From the NCBI RefSeq assembly GCF_005670685.2, contig NZ_CP062008.1, positions 5,828,001 to 5,892,000 on the forward strand: 64,000 nt of DNA, written 5' to 3'. The translations under genes and the position numbers were made by a program. The first letter of the stretch is position 1; the number at the start of each line of letters is the position of its first letter. Below are positions 7,343 through 17,838 of the stretch, piece by piece. Source of the DNA: Mycolicibacterium mucogenicum DSM 44124. GTDB lineage: Bacteria; Actinomycetota; Actinomycetes; Mycobacteriales; Mycobacteriaceae. Below the pieces are notes generated by a model. It was not told the DNA's origin. It searched no databases and saw only the letters and a program-made list of their open reading frames with translations.

Positions 7343-7891
7343 ATGCGGGCGTTGATCGTCGTCGACGTGCAGAACGACTTCTGCGAAGGGGGTTCCCTCG
7401 CGGTGTCCGGCGGCGGCGAGGTGGCCCGCGCGATCACCGGCCTGCTGGCCCGCCGCGAGTACGACCACGTCGTGGCCACGGCCGACCATCACATCGACCC
7501 GGGCGCGCATTTCTCCGACCAACCCGACTACGTGACGTCATGGCCGCCGCACTGCGTCGCCGGGACACCGGGCGAGCAGTTCCACCCCGAGCTCGACGTG
7601 TCCACGGTCGAGGCGGTGTTCCGTAAAGGCCGGTACACCGCGGCGTACAGCGGGTTCGAAGGCGAGGACGGCACCGGCACCGCGCTGGCGGACTGGCTGC
7701 GCACCCGCGGCGTCGACGAGGTCGACGTGGTCGGCATCGCCACCGACTACTGCGTCAAGGCGACGGCAGCCGATGCCGCCACGGCCGGGTTCCGCACCCG
7801 CGTCCTGCTCGACTACACCGCCGGGGTTTCGGCCGATGGCACCGCGAATGCCGTTGCCGCCCTGAAGGATTCCGGCGTGACGGTGGTCTAG
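7343..7891 (+). CDS. pncA: nicotinamidase/pyrazinamidase
   Basis: 182 residues, close to the 186 of M. tuberculosis PncA. The catalytic triad is visible as Asp8 (LIVVDVQND), Lys95 (FRKGRY) and Cys137 (GIATDYCVKA). The metal ligands Asp48, His50, His56 and His70 are all present (ADHHIDPGAHFSD, WPPHC). It deamidates nicotinamide to nicotinate for NAD salvage and would also activate pyrazinamide. ATG 7343 has TACCGT (7331-7336) 6 nt upstream, a leaderless arrangement. The TAG stop overlaps the TAG stop of the convergent enoyl-CoA hydratase in the tetranucleotide CTAG. Confidence 0.95.
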   Translation: MRALIVVDVQNDFCEGGSLAVSGGGEVARAITGLLARREYDHVVATADHHIDPGAHFSDQPDYVTSWPPHCVAGTPGEQFHPELDVSTVEAVFRKGRYTAAYSGFEGEDGTGTALADWLRTRGVDEVDVVGIATDYCVKATAADAATAGFRTRVLLDYTAGVSADGTANAVAALKDSGVTVV

Positions 7892-8688
7892 GCGGTCGGA
7901 TCCACCGGCCGGCCCGACCACCGCGGCAGCCGCCCGGCCTGCAGCGCCCGCACACCCTCCTTGGCGTCGTCGTGCGCCATCACCGCGAGATGGATCTCCG
8001 TCTCCCGCTGCCCCACCTCGTCGCGCGACAGGTCGAACGAATCCCAGAGCAGCCGCTTGCTGGCCGCCACCGACATCGGTGCGGTGTTGTCCGCGATGTC
8101 ATGGGCCACCGCCAGCGCGGCCGGCAGCACCTCGTCAGCGGGCAACACACGGCTCGCGATACCGAGCTCCGCCGCGCGGTGTCCATCGAAAGTTGTTCCG
8201 GTCAAAAGGATTTCCGCAGCCCGGGCGATGCCGACCAGCCGCGGCAACACCCAGTGCGAGTAGGCGTCCCCGACCACCCCGCGGCGCACCTGCACGACGC
8301 CGTAGCGGGCGTCGGCGGCGAAAATCCCGATATCGCACTGCAGCGCCAAGGTGAGCCCCAGGCCGATCGCGTGCCCGTTGACCGCCGCGATCACCGGCTT
8401 GCTCAACGACCACGCGGGAACCGGGATGCCGGCCGCACTGAACTCCGGGCCCGGCGCCGCGAAGGTCTCGTCGCCCGCGCCCAGGTCGGCCCCGGCGCAG
8501 AACGCCGGTGGCGCCCCGGTCAACACGATGGCCCGCACGTCGTCGGCCTCGTTGCTGCGGGTGTAGGCGTCGGCGAGCTCTTCCCGCATCCCGTCACCAA
8601 ACGCATTGCGCCGCTCGGGCCGGTTCAGCGTCAGCGTCACCACACCGCCGTCGAACCTGGTCAGCAGCGTGCGGTATTCGGGGAACAC
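7888..8688 (-). CDS. enoyl-CoA hydratase/isomerase family protein
   Basis: 266 residues, the crotonase-fold length. LTLNRPERRNAF near the N-terminus, the oxyanion-hole segment APPAFCAGADL and the second motif VIAAVNGHAIGLGLTLALQCDI identify the family. The catalytic Glu pair is not clear in VQVRRGVVGDAYSHWVLPRLVG, so whether it is a true hydratase or another crotonase (isomerase, hydrolase) is open. GTG 8688 is the first codon of the conserved start. It is divergent from the MarR regulator, whose operator may influence it, and convergent with pncA with overlapping stops. Confidence 0.85.
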   Translation of the reverse strand: MFPEYRTLLTRFDGGVVTLTLNRPERRNAFGDGMREELADAYTRSNEADDVRAIVLTGAPPAFCAGADLGAGDETFAAPGPEFSAAGIPVPAWSLSKPVIAAVNGHAIGLGLTLALQCDIGIFAADARYGVVQVRRGVVGDAYSHWVLPRLVGIARAAEILLTGTTFDGHRAAELGIASRVLPADEVLPAALAVAHDIADNTAPMSVAASKRLLWDSFDLSRDEVGQRETEIHLAVMAHDDAKEGVRALQAGRLPRWSGRPVDPTA

Positions 8689-8717
8689 CGCCCGAGTAAA
8701 CCACGATCCTGCAATAC

Positions 8718-8737
8718 CTCTGTAACAGAGCTATTAT
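8718..8737 (+). promoter_or_regulatory. MarR promoter with palindromic operator
   Basis: CTCTGTAACAGAG (8718-8730) is a perfect odd palindrome immediately followed by the -10 element TATTAT (8732-8737). The -10 ends 6 nt before GTG 8744. A repressor bound to the palindrome would block the promoter, fitting MarR autoregulation of the operon. Confidence 0.6.
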
Positions 8738-8743
8738 GGCGAC

Positions 8744-9198
8744 GTGCCCACACACACCGCCCCGACCTCGGACCTCAGCACCGACCTGTTCCATACCGTC
8801 GGCAGGTTCCGCCGGCAGCTGCGCCGCACCGCCGGGGGGAGCTTCGCGGGCGTCACCCAATCGCAAGCCGAACTGCTCAGACTCGTCGGCCGCCGGCCCG
8901 GCATCTCGGTCCGGGAAGCCGCACAGGAACTCGGCCTGGCCGCCAACACCGCGTCGACCCTGGTCTCCAAGCTGGCCGCGGACGAACTCCTGGTCCGCAC
9001 CGTCGACCCCGACGATCGCCGCATCGGTCGGCTCCGACTGACCGAACCCGCCCAGCAGCTCGCCGATCAGACCAGGGCCTCGCGCCGGGCGGCCCTCGAT
9101 GTCGTCCTGAAGCAACTCAGCACCGATCAAATCGACGATCTGACAAAGGGTTTGACCGTCCTGGCCGAGATGACCCGAATGCTCCAGGAGGGCCAACC

Positions 9199-9202
<4 letters not shown>
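8744..9202 (+). CDS. MarR family transcriptional regulator
   Basis: 152 residues with the winged-helix core SQAELLRLVGRRPGISVREAAQELGLAANTASTLVSKLAADELLVRTVDPDDRRIGRLRLTE across about residues 40-105; the wing DPDDRRIGRLRLT is characteristic. Dimerisation helices flank it. GTG 8744 is chosen because it lies 6 nt after a -10 element, implying a leaderless message. The stop overlaps the ATG of the ABC ATPase gene (ATGA), so regulator and transporter form one operon and it probably controls drug or metabolite export. Confidence 0.88.
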
Positions 9203-9997
<795 letters not shown>

Positions 9998-10008
<11 letters not shown>

Positions 10009-10807
10009 TGTCGAACTCGTCGCCGCACCCCGCGGCGCCAGGCGTATCGGCGGGCTCGCCCGCCGCATGGGCGCCTTCGCACTGGTCGAATTGCAGAAGC
10101 TGCGCTACGACCGCACCGAGTTGGTCACCCGGACGATCCAGCCCGCCCTCTGGCTGCTGATCTTCGGCCAGACCTTCTCCCGGCTGCATGTCATCGACAC
10201 CGGCAGCGTGCCGTACCTGTCGTTCCTGGCGCCGGGCATCATCGCCCAGTCGGCGCTGTTCATCTCGATCTTCTACGGCATCCAGATCGTCTGGGACCGC
10301 GACGCCGGCATCCTCGCCAAGCTGATGGTGACCCCGTCGCCGGCGTCGGCGCTGATCACCGGCAAGGCGTTCGCGGCGGGCGTCCGATCGATAGCCCAGG
10401 TGATCGGGGTGCTGGTGATCGCCCTGCTGATGGGCATCCACCTCAGCTTCAACCCGCTGCACATCGTGGCCGCCATGGCGGTGGTGATGCTCGGGTCGGC
10501 GTTCTTCTCTTGCCTGTCAATGACTTTGGCGGGGCTGGTGCGCAACCGCGACCGCCTGATGGGCATCGGCCAGGCCATCACCATGCCGCTGTTCTTCGCC
10601 TCCAACGCGCTGTACCCGGTGGACATCATGCCGGGCTGGCTGCGCGCGCTGTCCACCGTGAATCCGTTGTCCTACGAAGTGAACGCGCTGCGCTCACTAC
10701 TACTCGGCACACCCGGCCACACCCTGCTGGACATCGCGGTCCTGGCCGTCGCGGCAGTCCTGGGCATCGCCGCGGCGTCGGCCCTGCTGCGCCGCCTGGT
10801 CCGCTGA
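9998..10807 (+). CDS. ABC-2 type transporter permease (DrrB-like)
   Basis: 269 residues with six predicted membrane spans. The first is PALWLLIFGQTFS near residue 50 and the last LLDIAVLAVAAVLGIAAASALLRRLV near 250. The signature of ABC-2 exporters, MPLFFASNALYPVDIMPGWLRALSTVNPLSYEVNALR, is clear. GTG 9998 follows AAGGAGG by about 10 nt. It is the final gene of the MarR-ATPase-permease operon and forms the membrane channel, probably as a dimer. Confidence 0.92.
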
Positions 10808-10873
10808 CGAACGCTGTGCGGCTACCTAATCCGCTCTCATCTGACGCCCATGCGGCGCGCGTTGACTCGTCTC

Positions 10874-11167
10874 ATGAAGCACAGCATCGTCGCGGTCGTC
10901 CTGGACGCCGGTACCGACGCCGGCCTGGCCACCGCCCACAGCCTGCTGGCCGAGGGACACCGCGTGGTGGTGACGGCCCGGCAGGCCGGCCCGCTCGTCC
11001 GCATCACCCACGGCTACCCCGCCGACCGCATCTACGCGCTCGCCGCCGACACTCACGATCGCAGCCAGTTCGACCAGGTGCTGGCCCTGACGCGCGCCCG
11101 GTTCGGCCGCGTCGACATGATCGTCGACCCCAAGCTGTATAGCTCGGTCCTCATGGCTTCGGCCTGA
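10874..11167 (+). CDS. short Rossmann-fold protein, likely truncated SDR remnant
   Basis: 97 residues from ATG 10874; an earlier in-frame ATG at 10850 would add 8. The protein has the first half of an SDR: a beta-strand and a loosened glycine motif (VVLDAGTDAGLATAHSLLAEGH), then VVVTARQ, a middle acid (LAADTHD) and RFGRVDMIVDP. There is no catalytic Ser-Tyr-Lys part. Full SDRs have about 250 residues, so about 60 percent is missing, and no continuation is seen before the next gene at 11224. No clear Shine-Dalgarno or -10 supports expression. It may be a decayed gene or a small nucleotide-binding protein. Confidence 0.5.
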   Translation: MKHSIVAVVLDAGTDAGLATAHSLLAEGHRVVVTARQAGPLVRITHGYPADRIYALAADTHDRSQFDQVLALTRARFGRVDMIVDPKLYSSVLMASA

Positions 11168-11223
11168 ATTGCTGTTAGGTTCGAGCCAATCGGTCGATCA
11201 CGGCCACGAGATTGGAGCGAACG

Positions 11224-12297
11224 TTGCGCAAGGTCCTCAAGATCGCTGCAGCAGTCTTCACCGTCGCGGCAGTTTCCGCCGCCGCCACCGAAACCTTGGC
11301 CAATTCCCCCGCCACAATTCCGTTCATCCCGACGGGCATCAGCCAGTCGGCCAGCAGCGTCGGCTTCGCCGACTCCGACGTCTACGGCATGAACGCCGAC
11401 GACATCAACCACACCTTCGACCTGATGTCGGCGACGGGCGTGCGCACCGTCCGCATCATCATCCCGTGGGCCGGCATCGAGGGCACCCAGGGCAGCTTCA
11501 ACTGGGGCCAGGTCGACACCGTCGTCGGGGCGGCCAACGCTCGCCACATGTCGGTGGTCGGCGCCATCGTCGCGACGCCGGCCTGGGCCGTGGCCCCCGG
11601 CGCCCTCCCGATCAGCAGCCCGCCGGCCTCGGCCGCGGTGTATGGCGATTTCGCCGGCGCGGTCGCCGCGCACTACCGGGGCCGCGTCGACGCCTACGAG
11701 ATCTGGAACGAGCCCAACGCCGTGATGTCGTGGACCTCCGGCCCGCAGGGCCCGGAGCCCGCCGTCTACGCCGACATGCTCAAGGCCTCGTACCCGAAGA
11801 TCAAGGCCGCCGACCGCGGCGCCGTCGTCATCGGCGGTGTGGTCGGCGCGGTCGTGTCGTTCGGCTCGCTGACCCTGGACCCCGTCACCTTCGTCCAGCG
11901 CATGTACGGCGCCGGAGCGGCCGGGTCGTTCGACGCGCTGTCGTTCCACCCGTACCACTACAACCTGAAGTTCTCGGCCGGCGCCGGCGTGCCCAACTCG
12001 CCGCTGAGCCAGACCGAAGGCATTCACGCAGCCATGGCCGCCAACGGTGACGGCGGCAAGAAGATCTGGGCCACCGAGTACGGCGAGCCCAACTCGGCCG
12101 TCGACGAGGCCACCCAGGCCGACTACATCCGCGACTTCCTGGCCAAGTGGCGCACCCTGCCCTACGCCGGCCCGTCGTACATCTACACCACGCGCGACCG
12201 CGTCACCGGCAGCTCGAACCCCGAGGAATCCATCGGCGTCTACCGCTCCGACTGGACCCCGAAGCCGGCTCAGGCGGCCGTCAAGGCCATGGCCTAA
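11224..12297 (+). CDS. secreted clan-A glycoside hydrolase-like protein
   Basis: 357 residues from TTG 11224, preceded by GGAG 7 nt upstream. A signal peptide ([26 protein letters not shown]) predicts export. The mature part has a TIM-barrel pattern of GH5/GH39-like enzymes: [22 protein letters not shown], then the acid/base Glu163 in YEIWNEPN and a second Glu285 in [11 protein letters not shown]. Substrate is unknown; cellulase-like or xylosidase-like labels would be guesses. Its TAA stop overlaps the TAG stop of convergent mak, and whether it works on glucans with that pair is not shown. Confidence 0.8.
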   Translation: MRKVLKIAAAVFTVAAVSAAATETLANSPATIPFIPTGISQSASSVGFADSDVYGMNADDINHTFDLMSATGVRTVRIIIPWAGIEGTQGSFNWGQVDTVVGAANARHMSVVGAIVATPAWAVAPGALPISSPPASAAVYGDFAGAVAAHYRGRVDAYEIWNEPNAVMSWTSGPQGPEPAVYADMLKASYPKIKAADRGAVVIGGVVGAVVSFGSLTLDPVTFVQRMYGAGAAGSFDALSFHPYHYNLKFSAGAGVPNSPLSQTEGIHAAMAANGDGGKKIWATEYGEPNSAVDEATQADYIRDFLAKWRTLPYAGPSYIYTTRDRVTGSSNPEESIGVYRSDWTPKPAQAAVKAMA

Positions 12298-13558
12298 CCA
12301 CCGACGATGTTGGCGATCGCCCCCAGCGGCAGGTCGAGCCAGTGCGGCCGGTGCCGGGCCTCGTACCCGGCTTCGTATACCGCCTTGTCGAGTTCGTAGG
12401 CGGCGAGCAGTTCCGCGTCGGCGTCGGTACCGCCGCCCTCGGCATAGCCATCGCAGAACGCCGCCCGGTTGCGGTCGGCCCATTCCCGCGCGCGTGCGGC
12501 GAGCTGCTTGCGACGCTGTTCGTTGCCGCCGCCCTCGGTCAGCCGCTGGAAGGCCGCGTACTGGTAGGACCGCAGCATTCCCGCGACGTCCCGCAGCGGC
12601 GAGTCGGGTGCGCGGCGCTGATCGAGTGACTGCCCGGGTTCGCCTTCGAAGTCGATCAGCAGCCAGGTCTCGGGGGTGCGCAGCACCTGGCCCAGATGCA
12701 GGTCGCCGTGAATCCGCTGCACCGTGATCGGCTGTCCCTCGAGCGCGCGGTAGCGACTCTCGATGGCCGCGGCGTACTCGCGCACCTGCGGCACCGACGC
12801 GGCCACCGCTTCCAGCCGCTCCAGCATGATCGCCACCGGGAACAGCGCCGTGGCCGTGCCGAGCTCGTCGGCGAGCGTGGCATGCACCGCGGCGACAGCC
12901 TGGCCCAGCCGCTCGGACTCCCCGGCGAAGTCGCCGCCCACCTCATTGGCGTACAGGTCACCTTCGGCGTACAGGTCACGCGTGCTGGCGACGGCCATGT
13001 CCCAGCCCTCGGCGGCGTTGTCGGCGAAACGGGCCAGCATGCCCAGCGCCGTCTCCGGGCCACCATCCAGCGACATCGTCCCCAGCAGCGGCGCCACATG
13101 CGGGCTACCGGCCCGGCCGAGCACCCGCGTGAGCTCGATGTCGGGATTCACGCCCGACGTGACGCGGCGGAACAGCTTGAGGATGGCGGCTTCGTCGAAC
13201 ACGACGCTGGTGTTGCTCTGTTCGGCACCCATCACTCGCGCCGTCTCGCCCGCGGGCAGCTCGGCGTCGGGCTCCGCGGCGAAGGAGACCGGACCGATCG
13301 TCGCCGAGTCGGCGATCAGGCCGAGCAGCAGGTTCGCGACTTCCGGGTCGCCCAGGGCGTCACCGACCTCGCCTTCGCCCTGGCGCAGCACCAGCTGGTA
13401 CCGCTCGCCGGGGCCGTCGTCGTAGCTGACGTCGAGCAGCACCAGGTCGACGTCGTCGCGCAGTGCCACGACCAGCGCCGGTTCGGCGCCGGTCAACTCC
13501 CGGTTGCGGCCGGCGTACCAGCGCTGCTGGGTCAGGTATTCGGTCAATTGTGGATCCA

Positions 13559-13562
<4 letters not shown>
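12294..13562 (-). CDS. mak: maltokinase
   Basis: 422 residues, a little shorter than the usual 440-455. The aminoglycoside-kinase-like catalytic loop [11 protein letters not shown] is at 284-294, with Asp287 as base, and the metal-binding IDFEGEPG at 303-310. The N-terminal QQRWYAGR is typical of mycobacterial Mak. It phosphorylates maltose to maltose 1-phosphate with ATP, feeding GlgE alpha-glucan synthesis. The first two codons are GTG and ATG (MMDP); the ATG at 13559 overlaps the treS stop as ATGA, so mak is coupled to treS. A 14-bp direct repeat at 12948-12979 gives an in-frame DLYA duplication near residue 200. Confidence 0.95.
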
Positions 13563-15298
<1,736 letters not shown>

Positions 15299-15324
15299 CG
15301 ACAACTAACGTACCCGCGCCTGGG

Positions 15325-15330
15325 TAGGGT
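15325..15330 (+). promoter_or_regulatory. -10 element of the HugZ-like gene
   Basis: TAGGGT ends 6 nt before GTG 15337, predicting a leaderless mRNA. The opposing treS -10 candidate lies at 15307-15312, so the divergent promoters are packed into about 40 bp. Confidence 0.5.
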
Positions 15331-15336
15331 GCAAAC

Positions 15337-16137
15337 GTGGCGACACGCGATCATGGCGACCCAGGTGATGCCCCGACGATCCCGCCGCCGTTGGCCGAAA
15401 TCGTCAACGCGACCCGGCCGTCGGCCGCGGAGGAGGCCCGCACCATCGCGGCCTCGACCAATACCGGGACCCTGGCGACCCTGACGGCCGACGGCGATCC
15501 GTGGGCGTCGATGGTCACCTACGGACTGCTCGGCGGCGCGCCGGTGCTGTGCGTCTCGAATCTCGCCGAGCACGGCCGCAACCTCGCCGGCGATCAGCGG
15601 GCCAGCATCTCGATCATCGCGGCCAGCACCGACAAGGACCCACTGGCCGGTGGCCGGGTGACCCTTGCCGGACGGGTGGCGCGACCCGAGGGCGCCGAAC
15701 GTGACGCGGCCCGCGACGCCCATGTCGCGGCGGTGCCGGCCGCCAAGTACTACATCGACTACAGCGACTTCGCCCTGTGGGTGCTGCACGTCGACCGGGT
15801 CCGGTGGGTCGGTGGCTATGGCCGGATGGATTCGACGACGGGCTCGGATTACGCTGCGGCCCAGCCGGATCCGGTGACGCCTGCGGCCGCGGGGGCCATC
15901 GCGCACCTGAACGCCGACCACGCCGACTCGCTGGCGGCCATGGCCCGGGTCCTCGGCGGCTACCCCGACACCGAGTCGGCGACCTGCACCGGCGCCGACC
16001 GCTACGGCCTCGATTTACGGGTGAACACTGCCCGCGGCATGGCCTACACCCGGGTCGGATACCCGCAGCCCCTGCAGTCCATCGATGAATTACGTTCCGC
16101 GACAGTCGAATTGGCTCGACGGTCCCGCCAGGTTTAG
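15337..16137 (+). CDS. HugZ-like pyridoxamine-5'-phosphate-oxidase-fold protein with DUF2470
   Basis: 266 residues. The N-terminal two thirds is a split-barrel flavin/heme-binding fold (ARTIAASTNTGTLATLT, PWASMVTYGLL, LCVSNLAEHGRNL, VTLAGRV). The C-terminal DUF2470-type part (AIAHLNADHADSLAAMARVLGGYPD) carries the His residues that in HugZ-like heme oxygenases bind heme. A role in heme breakdown or redox is plausible but not shown, because the same architecture occurs in proteins of unknown function. GTG 15337 is set by the -10 element. The last codon and stop merge into the pyrE promoter. Confidence 0.78.
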   Translation: MATRDHGDPGDAPTIPPPLAEIVNATRPSAAEEARTIAASTNTGTLATLTADGDPWASMVTYGLLGGAPVLCVSNLAEHGRNLAGDQRASISIIAASTDKDPLAGGRVTLAGRVARPEGAERDAARDAHVAAVPAAKYYIDYSDFALWVLHVDRVRWVGGYGRMDSTTGSDYAAAQPDPVTPAAAGAIAHLNADHADSLAAMARVLGGYPDTESATCTGADRYGLDLRVNTARGMAYTRVGYPQPLQSIDELRSATVELARRSRQV

Positions 16138-16140
16138 GAT
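16135..16140 (+). promoter_or_regulatory. -10 element of pyrE overlapping the upstream stop codon
   Basis: TAGGAT contains the TAG stop of the HugZ-like gene and ends 7 nt before ATG 16148. pyrE can therefore be transcribed as a leaderless message from inside the end of the preceding gene. Confidence 0.55.
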
Positions 16141-16147
16141 TCGCATC

Positions 16148-16717
16148 ATGTCTGATCGCCCCGCAAGCTGGGAAGCCGCCTTCGACCTGATCCGCACCCG
16201 CGGCTACGAGCGCCGTGAGGAGCCGTTCCGGCTGGCCAGCGGACAGCTCAGCCACGACTACATCGACGGCAAGTTCGCCATCGACAACGGCGTCAGCCTG
16301 ACGACCGTCAGCAAGGCCGTGGCGGAACTCGCCGCCCTGAACGGCATCGAGTTCGACGCCGTCGGCGGTCTGACCATGGGCGCCGACCCACTCGCGCACG
16401 GCGTCGCGATGGTGACCGGCAAGGCCTGGTTCTCGGTCCGCAAGGAACAGAAGGCCCGCGGCCGTGAGCAGTGGATCGAGGGCACCCGCATCGAGCCCGG
16501 TACTCGCGTGCTGCTGGTCGACGACGTGATCAGCACCGGCGGCTCCACCGAGATCGCCTACGACCGCGTCACCTCGCTCGGCGCGGTGGTCACCGGTGTC
16601 ATCCCGATGGTCGACCGCGGCGACATCGCCACCGGGCGTTTCGCCAAGCGCGGCGTGCCGTTTGCCGCGCTGGTCAGCTACCGCGATCTCGGCATCGAAC
16701 CGGTCAAGGACGTCTAA
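16148..16717 (+). CDS. pyrE: orotate phosphoribosyltransferase
   Basis: 189 residues. The PRPP-binding motif VLLVDDVISTGGS is near residues 119-131, with the catalytic loop KARGREQW and FRLASGQLSHDYIDGKFAI near the N-terminus. It converts orotate and PRPP to OMP in UMP synthesis. The frame is open upstream to 16085, but ATG 16148 is fixed by the domain start and by the -10 element 7 nt before it. No other pyrimidine gene is adjacent. M. tuberculosis umpA (Rv0382c) has similar length. Confidence 0.93.
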   Translation: MSDRPASWEAAFDLIRTRGYERREEPFRLASGQLSHDYIDGKFAIDNGVSLTTVSKAVAELAALNGIEFDAVGGLTMGADPLAHGVAMVTGKAWFSVRKEQKARGREQWIEGTRIEPGTRVLLVDDVISTGGSTEIAYDRVTSLGAVVTGVIPMVDRGDIATGRFAKRGVPFAALVSYRDLGIEPVKDV

Positions 16718-16764
16718 AGCGCGGACACGCGCGCCGATACCGAGCAATTGGCGCGAGCCACCCC

Positions 16765-16770
16765 TAGCAT
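16765..16770 (+). promoter_or_regulatory. -10 element of the Thr/Pro-rich membrane protein gene
   Basis: TAGCAT ends 7 nt before GTG 16778 and is the basis for choosing that start over the ATG-less open frame upstream. Confidence 0.5.
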
Positions 16771-16777
16771 CTGGGAG

Positions 16778-17367
16778 GTGGCTGACAGCGACGACCCAGA
16801 GCGCGATCTATCGCCGGGTGGCGTGCTGGAATCGTCCGCCGAGGAGCAGGACGACGACCCGGACACCGACCCGTTCCGCGCCGTCGACCCCGGCCCACAC
16901 GGCACCGGACCGTTCGCCGGCCCGACGACCGGCTCGTTCGTCATCCCCGAACCGGAGCCGACGGGCGACACCTTCGACGCGTTCAACACCGACACCTGGC
17001 GGTTCCGTGAACCACCACCGCCCTGGTACCGCAAGAAGGACGCCCGGCTGCTGCTGATCGTCGTCGCGGTCGCGGTGGTCGCTCTCGTCGTCTCACTGGT
17101 GGTCCTGGCGACGCGCCGGGATTCCGGTTCCGACGAGGCGCCGGTCGAGCCCACCTCCACGACGACCACCACGACGACGACGCACGCCCCCGTGACCTCG
17201 TCGACCCCCTTCCGCCGCCGCCTCCCCCGCCGCCGGCCGAACCGCCTCCGGCCGCGGCGCCGCCGGCCTACCACGCGCCGGCCGCGCCGCCCGCACCCAC
17301 GCGTCCGCCGGAGATCAACGTGACGCGGATGCCCATGAGCGTCGCCCCGACCCCGCGGCATCGCTGA
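16778..17367 (+). pseudogene. Thr/Pro-rich single-span membrane protein with an apparent 1-nt frameshift
   Basis: From GTG 16778 the frame encodes an acidic cytoplasmic part (ADSDDPERDLSPGG), one membrane span (LLLIVVAVAVVALVVSLVVLA, about residues 90-110) and a Thr-rich stretch. It then changes to an Arg-rich tail that stops at 17323. In the next frame, the same DNA from about 17207 reads a long Pro run and the natural-looking tail [15 protein letters not shown], ending at TGA 17365-17367. That stop overlaps the ATG of the next gene (TGATG), as expected for an intact operon. Adding one C to the five-C run at 17187-17191 or 17205-17209 restores the gene. It is either a sequencing error or a true frameshift. 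Function unknown. Confidence 0.7.
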
Positions 17368-17768
17368 TGTCCGATCCCGCCGCCCTGTTCTCCGCCGCGC
17401 CCGTCGCCGTGCTGGCCACGGTGTCCGCCGAGGGCCAGCCGCATGTGGTCCCGGTGGTCTTCGCGGTCAGCGGGGACCGGCTCTATACGGCGGTGGACGC
17501 CAAGCGGAAGTCGACGCAGCATCTGCGGCGGCTGGACAACATCGCGGCCAACCCGCGCGTGAGCCTGCTGGCCGAGGAGTACGACGACGACTGGTCGCAT
17601 CTCTGGTGGGCCCGTGCCGACGGCATCGCCACCGTGCACCCGAGTGGCGACGAGATGGCGATCGGCTACTCGCTGCTGCGGGCCAAGTACCACCAGTACG
17701 ACCGGGTGGCGCTGGACGGCCCGGTGATCCGGGTTGCGATCAGCCGATGGAGTTCGTGGCACGCCTGA
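17367..17768 (+). CDS. PPOX-class F420-dependent flavoprotein, Rv0121-like
   Basis: 133 residues, the size of the small split-barrel F420-binding proteins. Visible elements are [22 protein letters not shown], the [31 protein letters not shown] block and the WWARADGIA segment, which together recall the TIGR03668 (Rv0121) group. These proteins bind deazaflavin F420 and may reduce quinones or biliverdin-like molecules; the substrate is not readable. ATG 17367 overlaps the restored stop of the upstream gene. fusA2 follows after about 70 bp, the same neighbour order as Rv0121c-Rv0120c. Confidence 0.82.
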   Translation: MSDPAALFSAAPVAVLATVSAEGQPHVVPVVFAVSGDRLYTAVDAKRKSTQHLRRLDNIAANPRVSLLAEEYDDDWSHLWWARADGIATVHPSGDEMAIGYSLLRAKYHQYDRVALDGPVIRVAISRWSSWHA

Positions 17769-17838
17769 GCAGCTTGAGTCTTGTGCCGACCGTCGCGACA
17801 GGAGCATGGTGGACGTGAGTCGTCGATAGGGGCACGCC

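Noticed and set aside
7972..9198. A long N-terminal extension of the ABC ATPase frame
   Set aside because: The extension crosses the hydratase and MarR genes and has no domain; ATG 9199 gives a normal ATPase coupled by ATGA.
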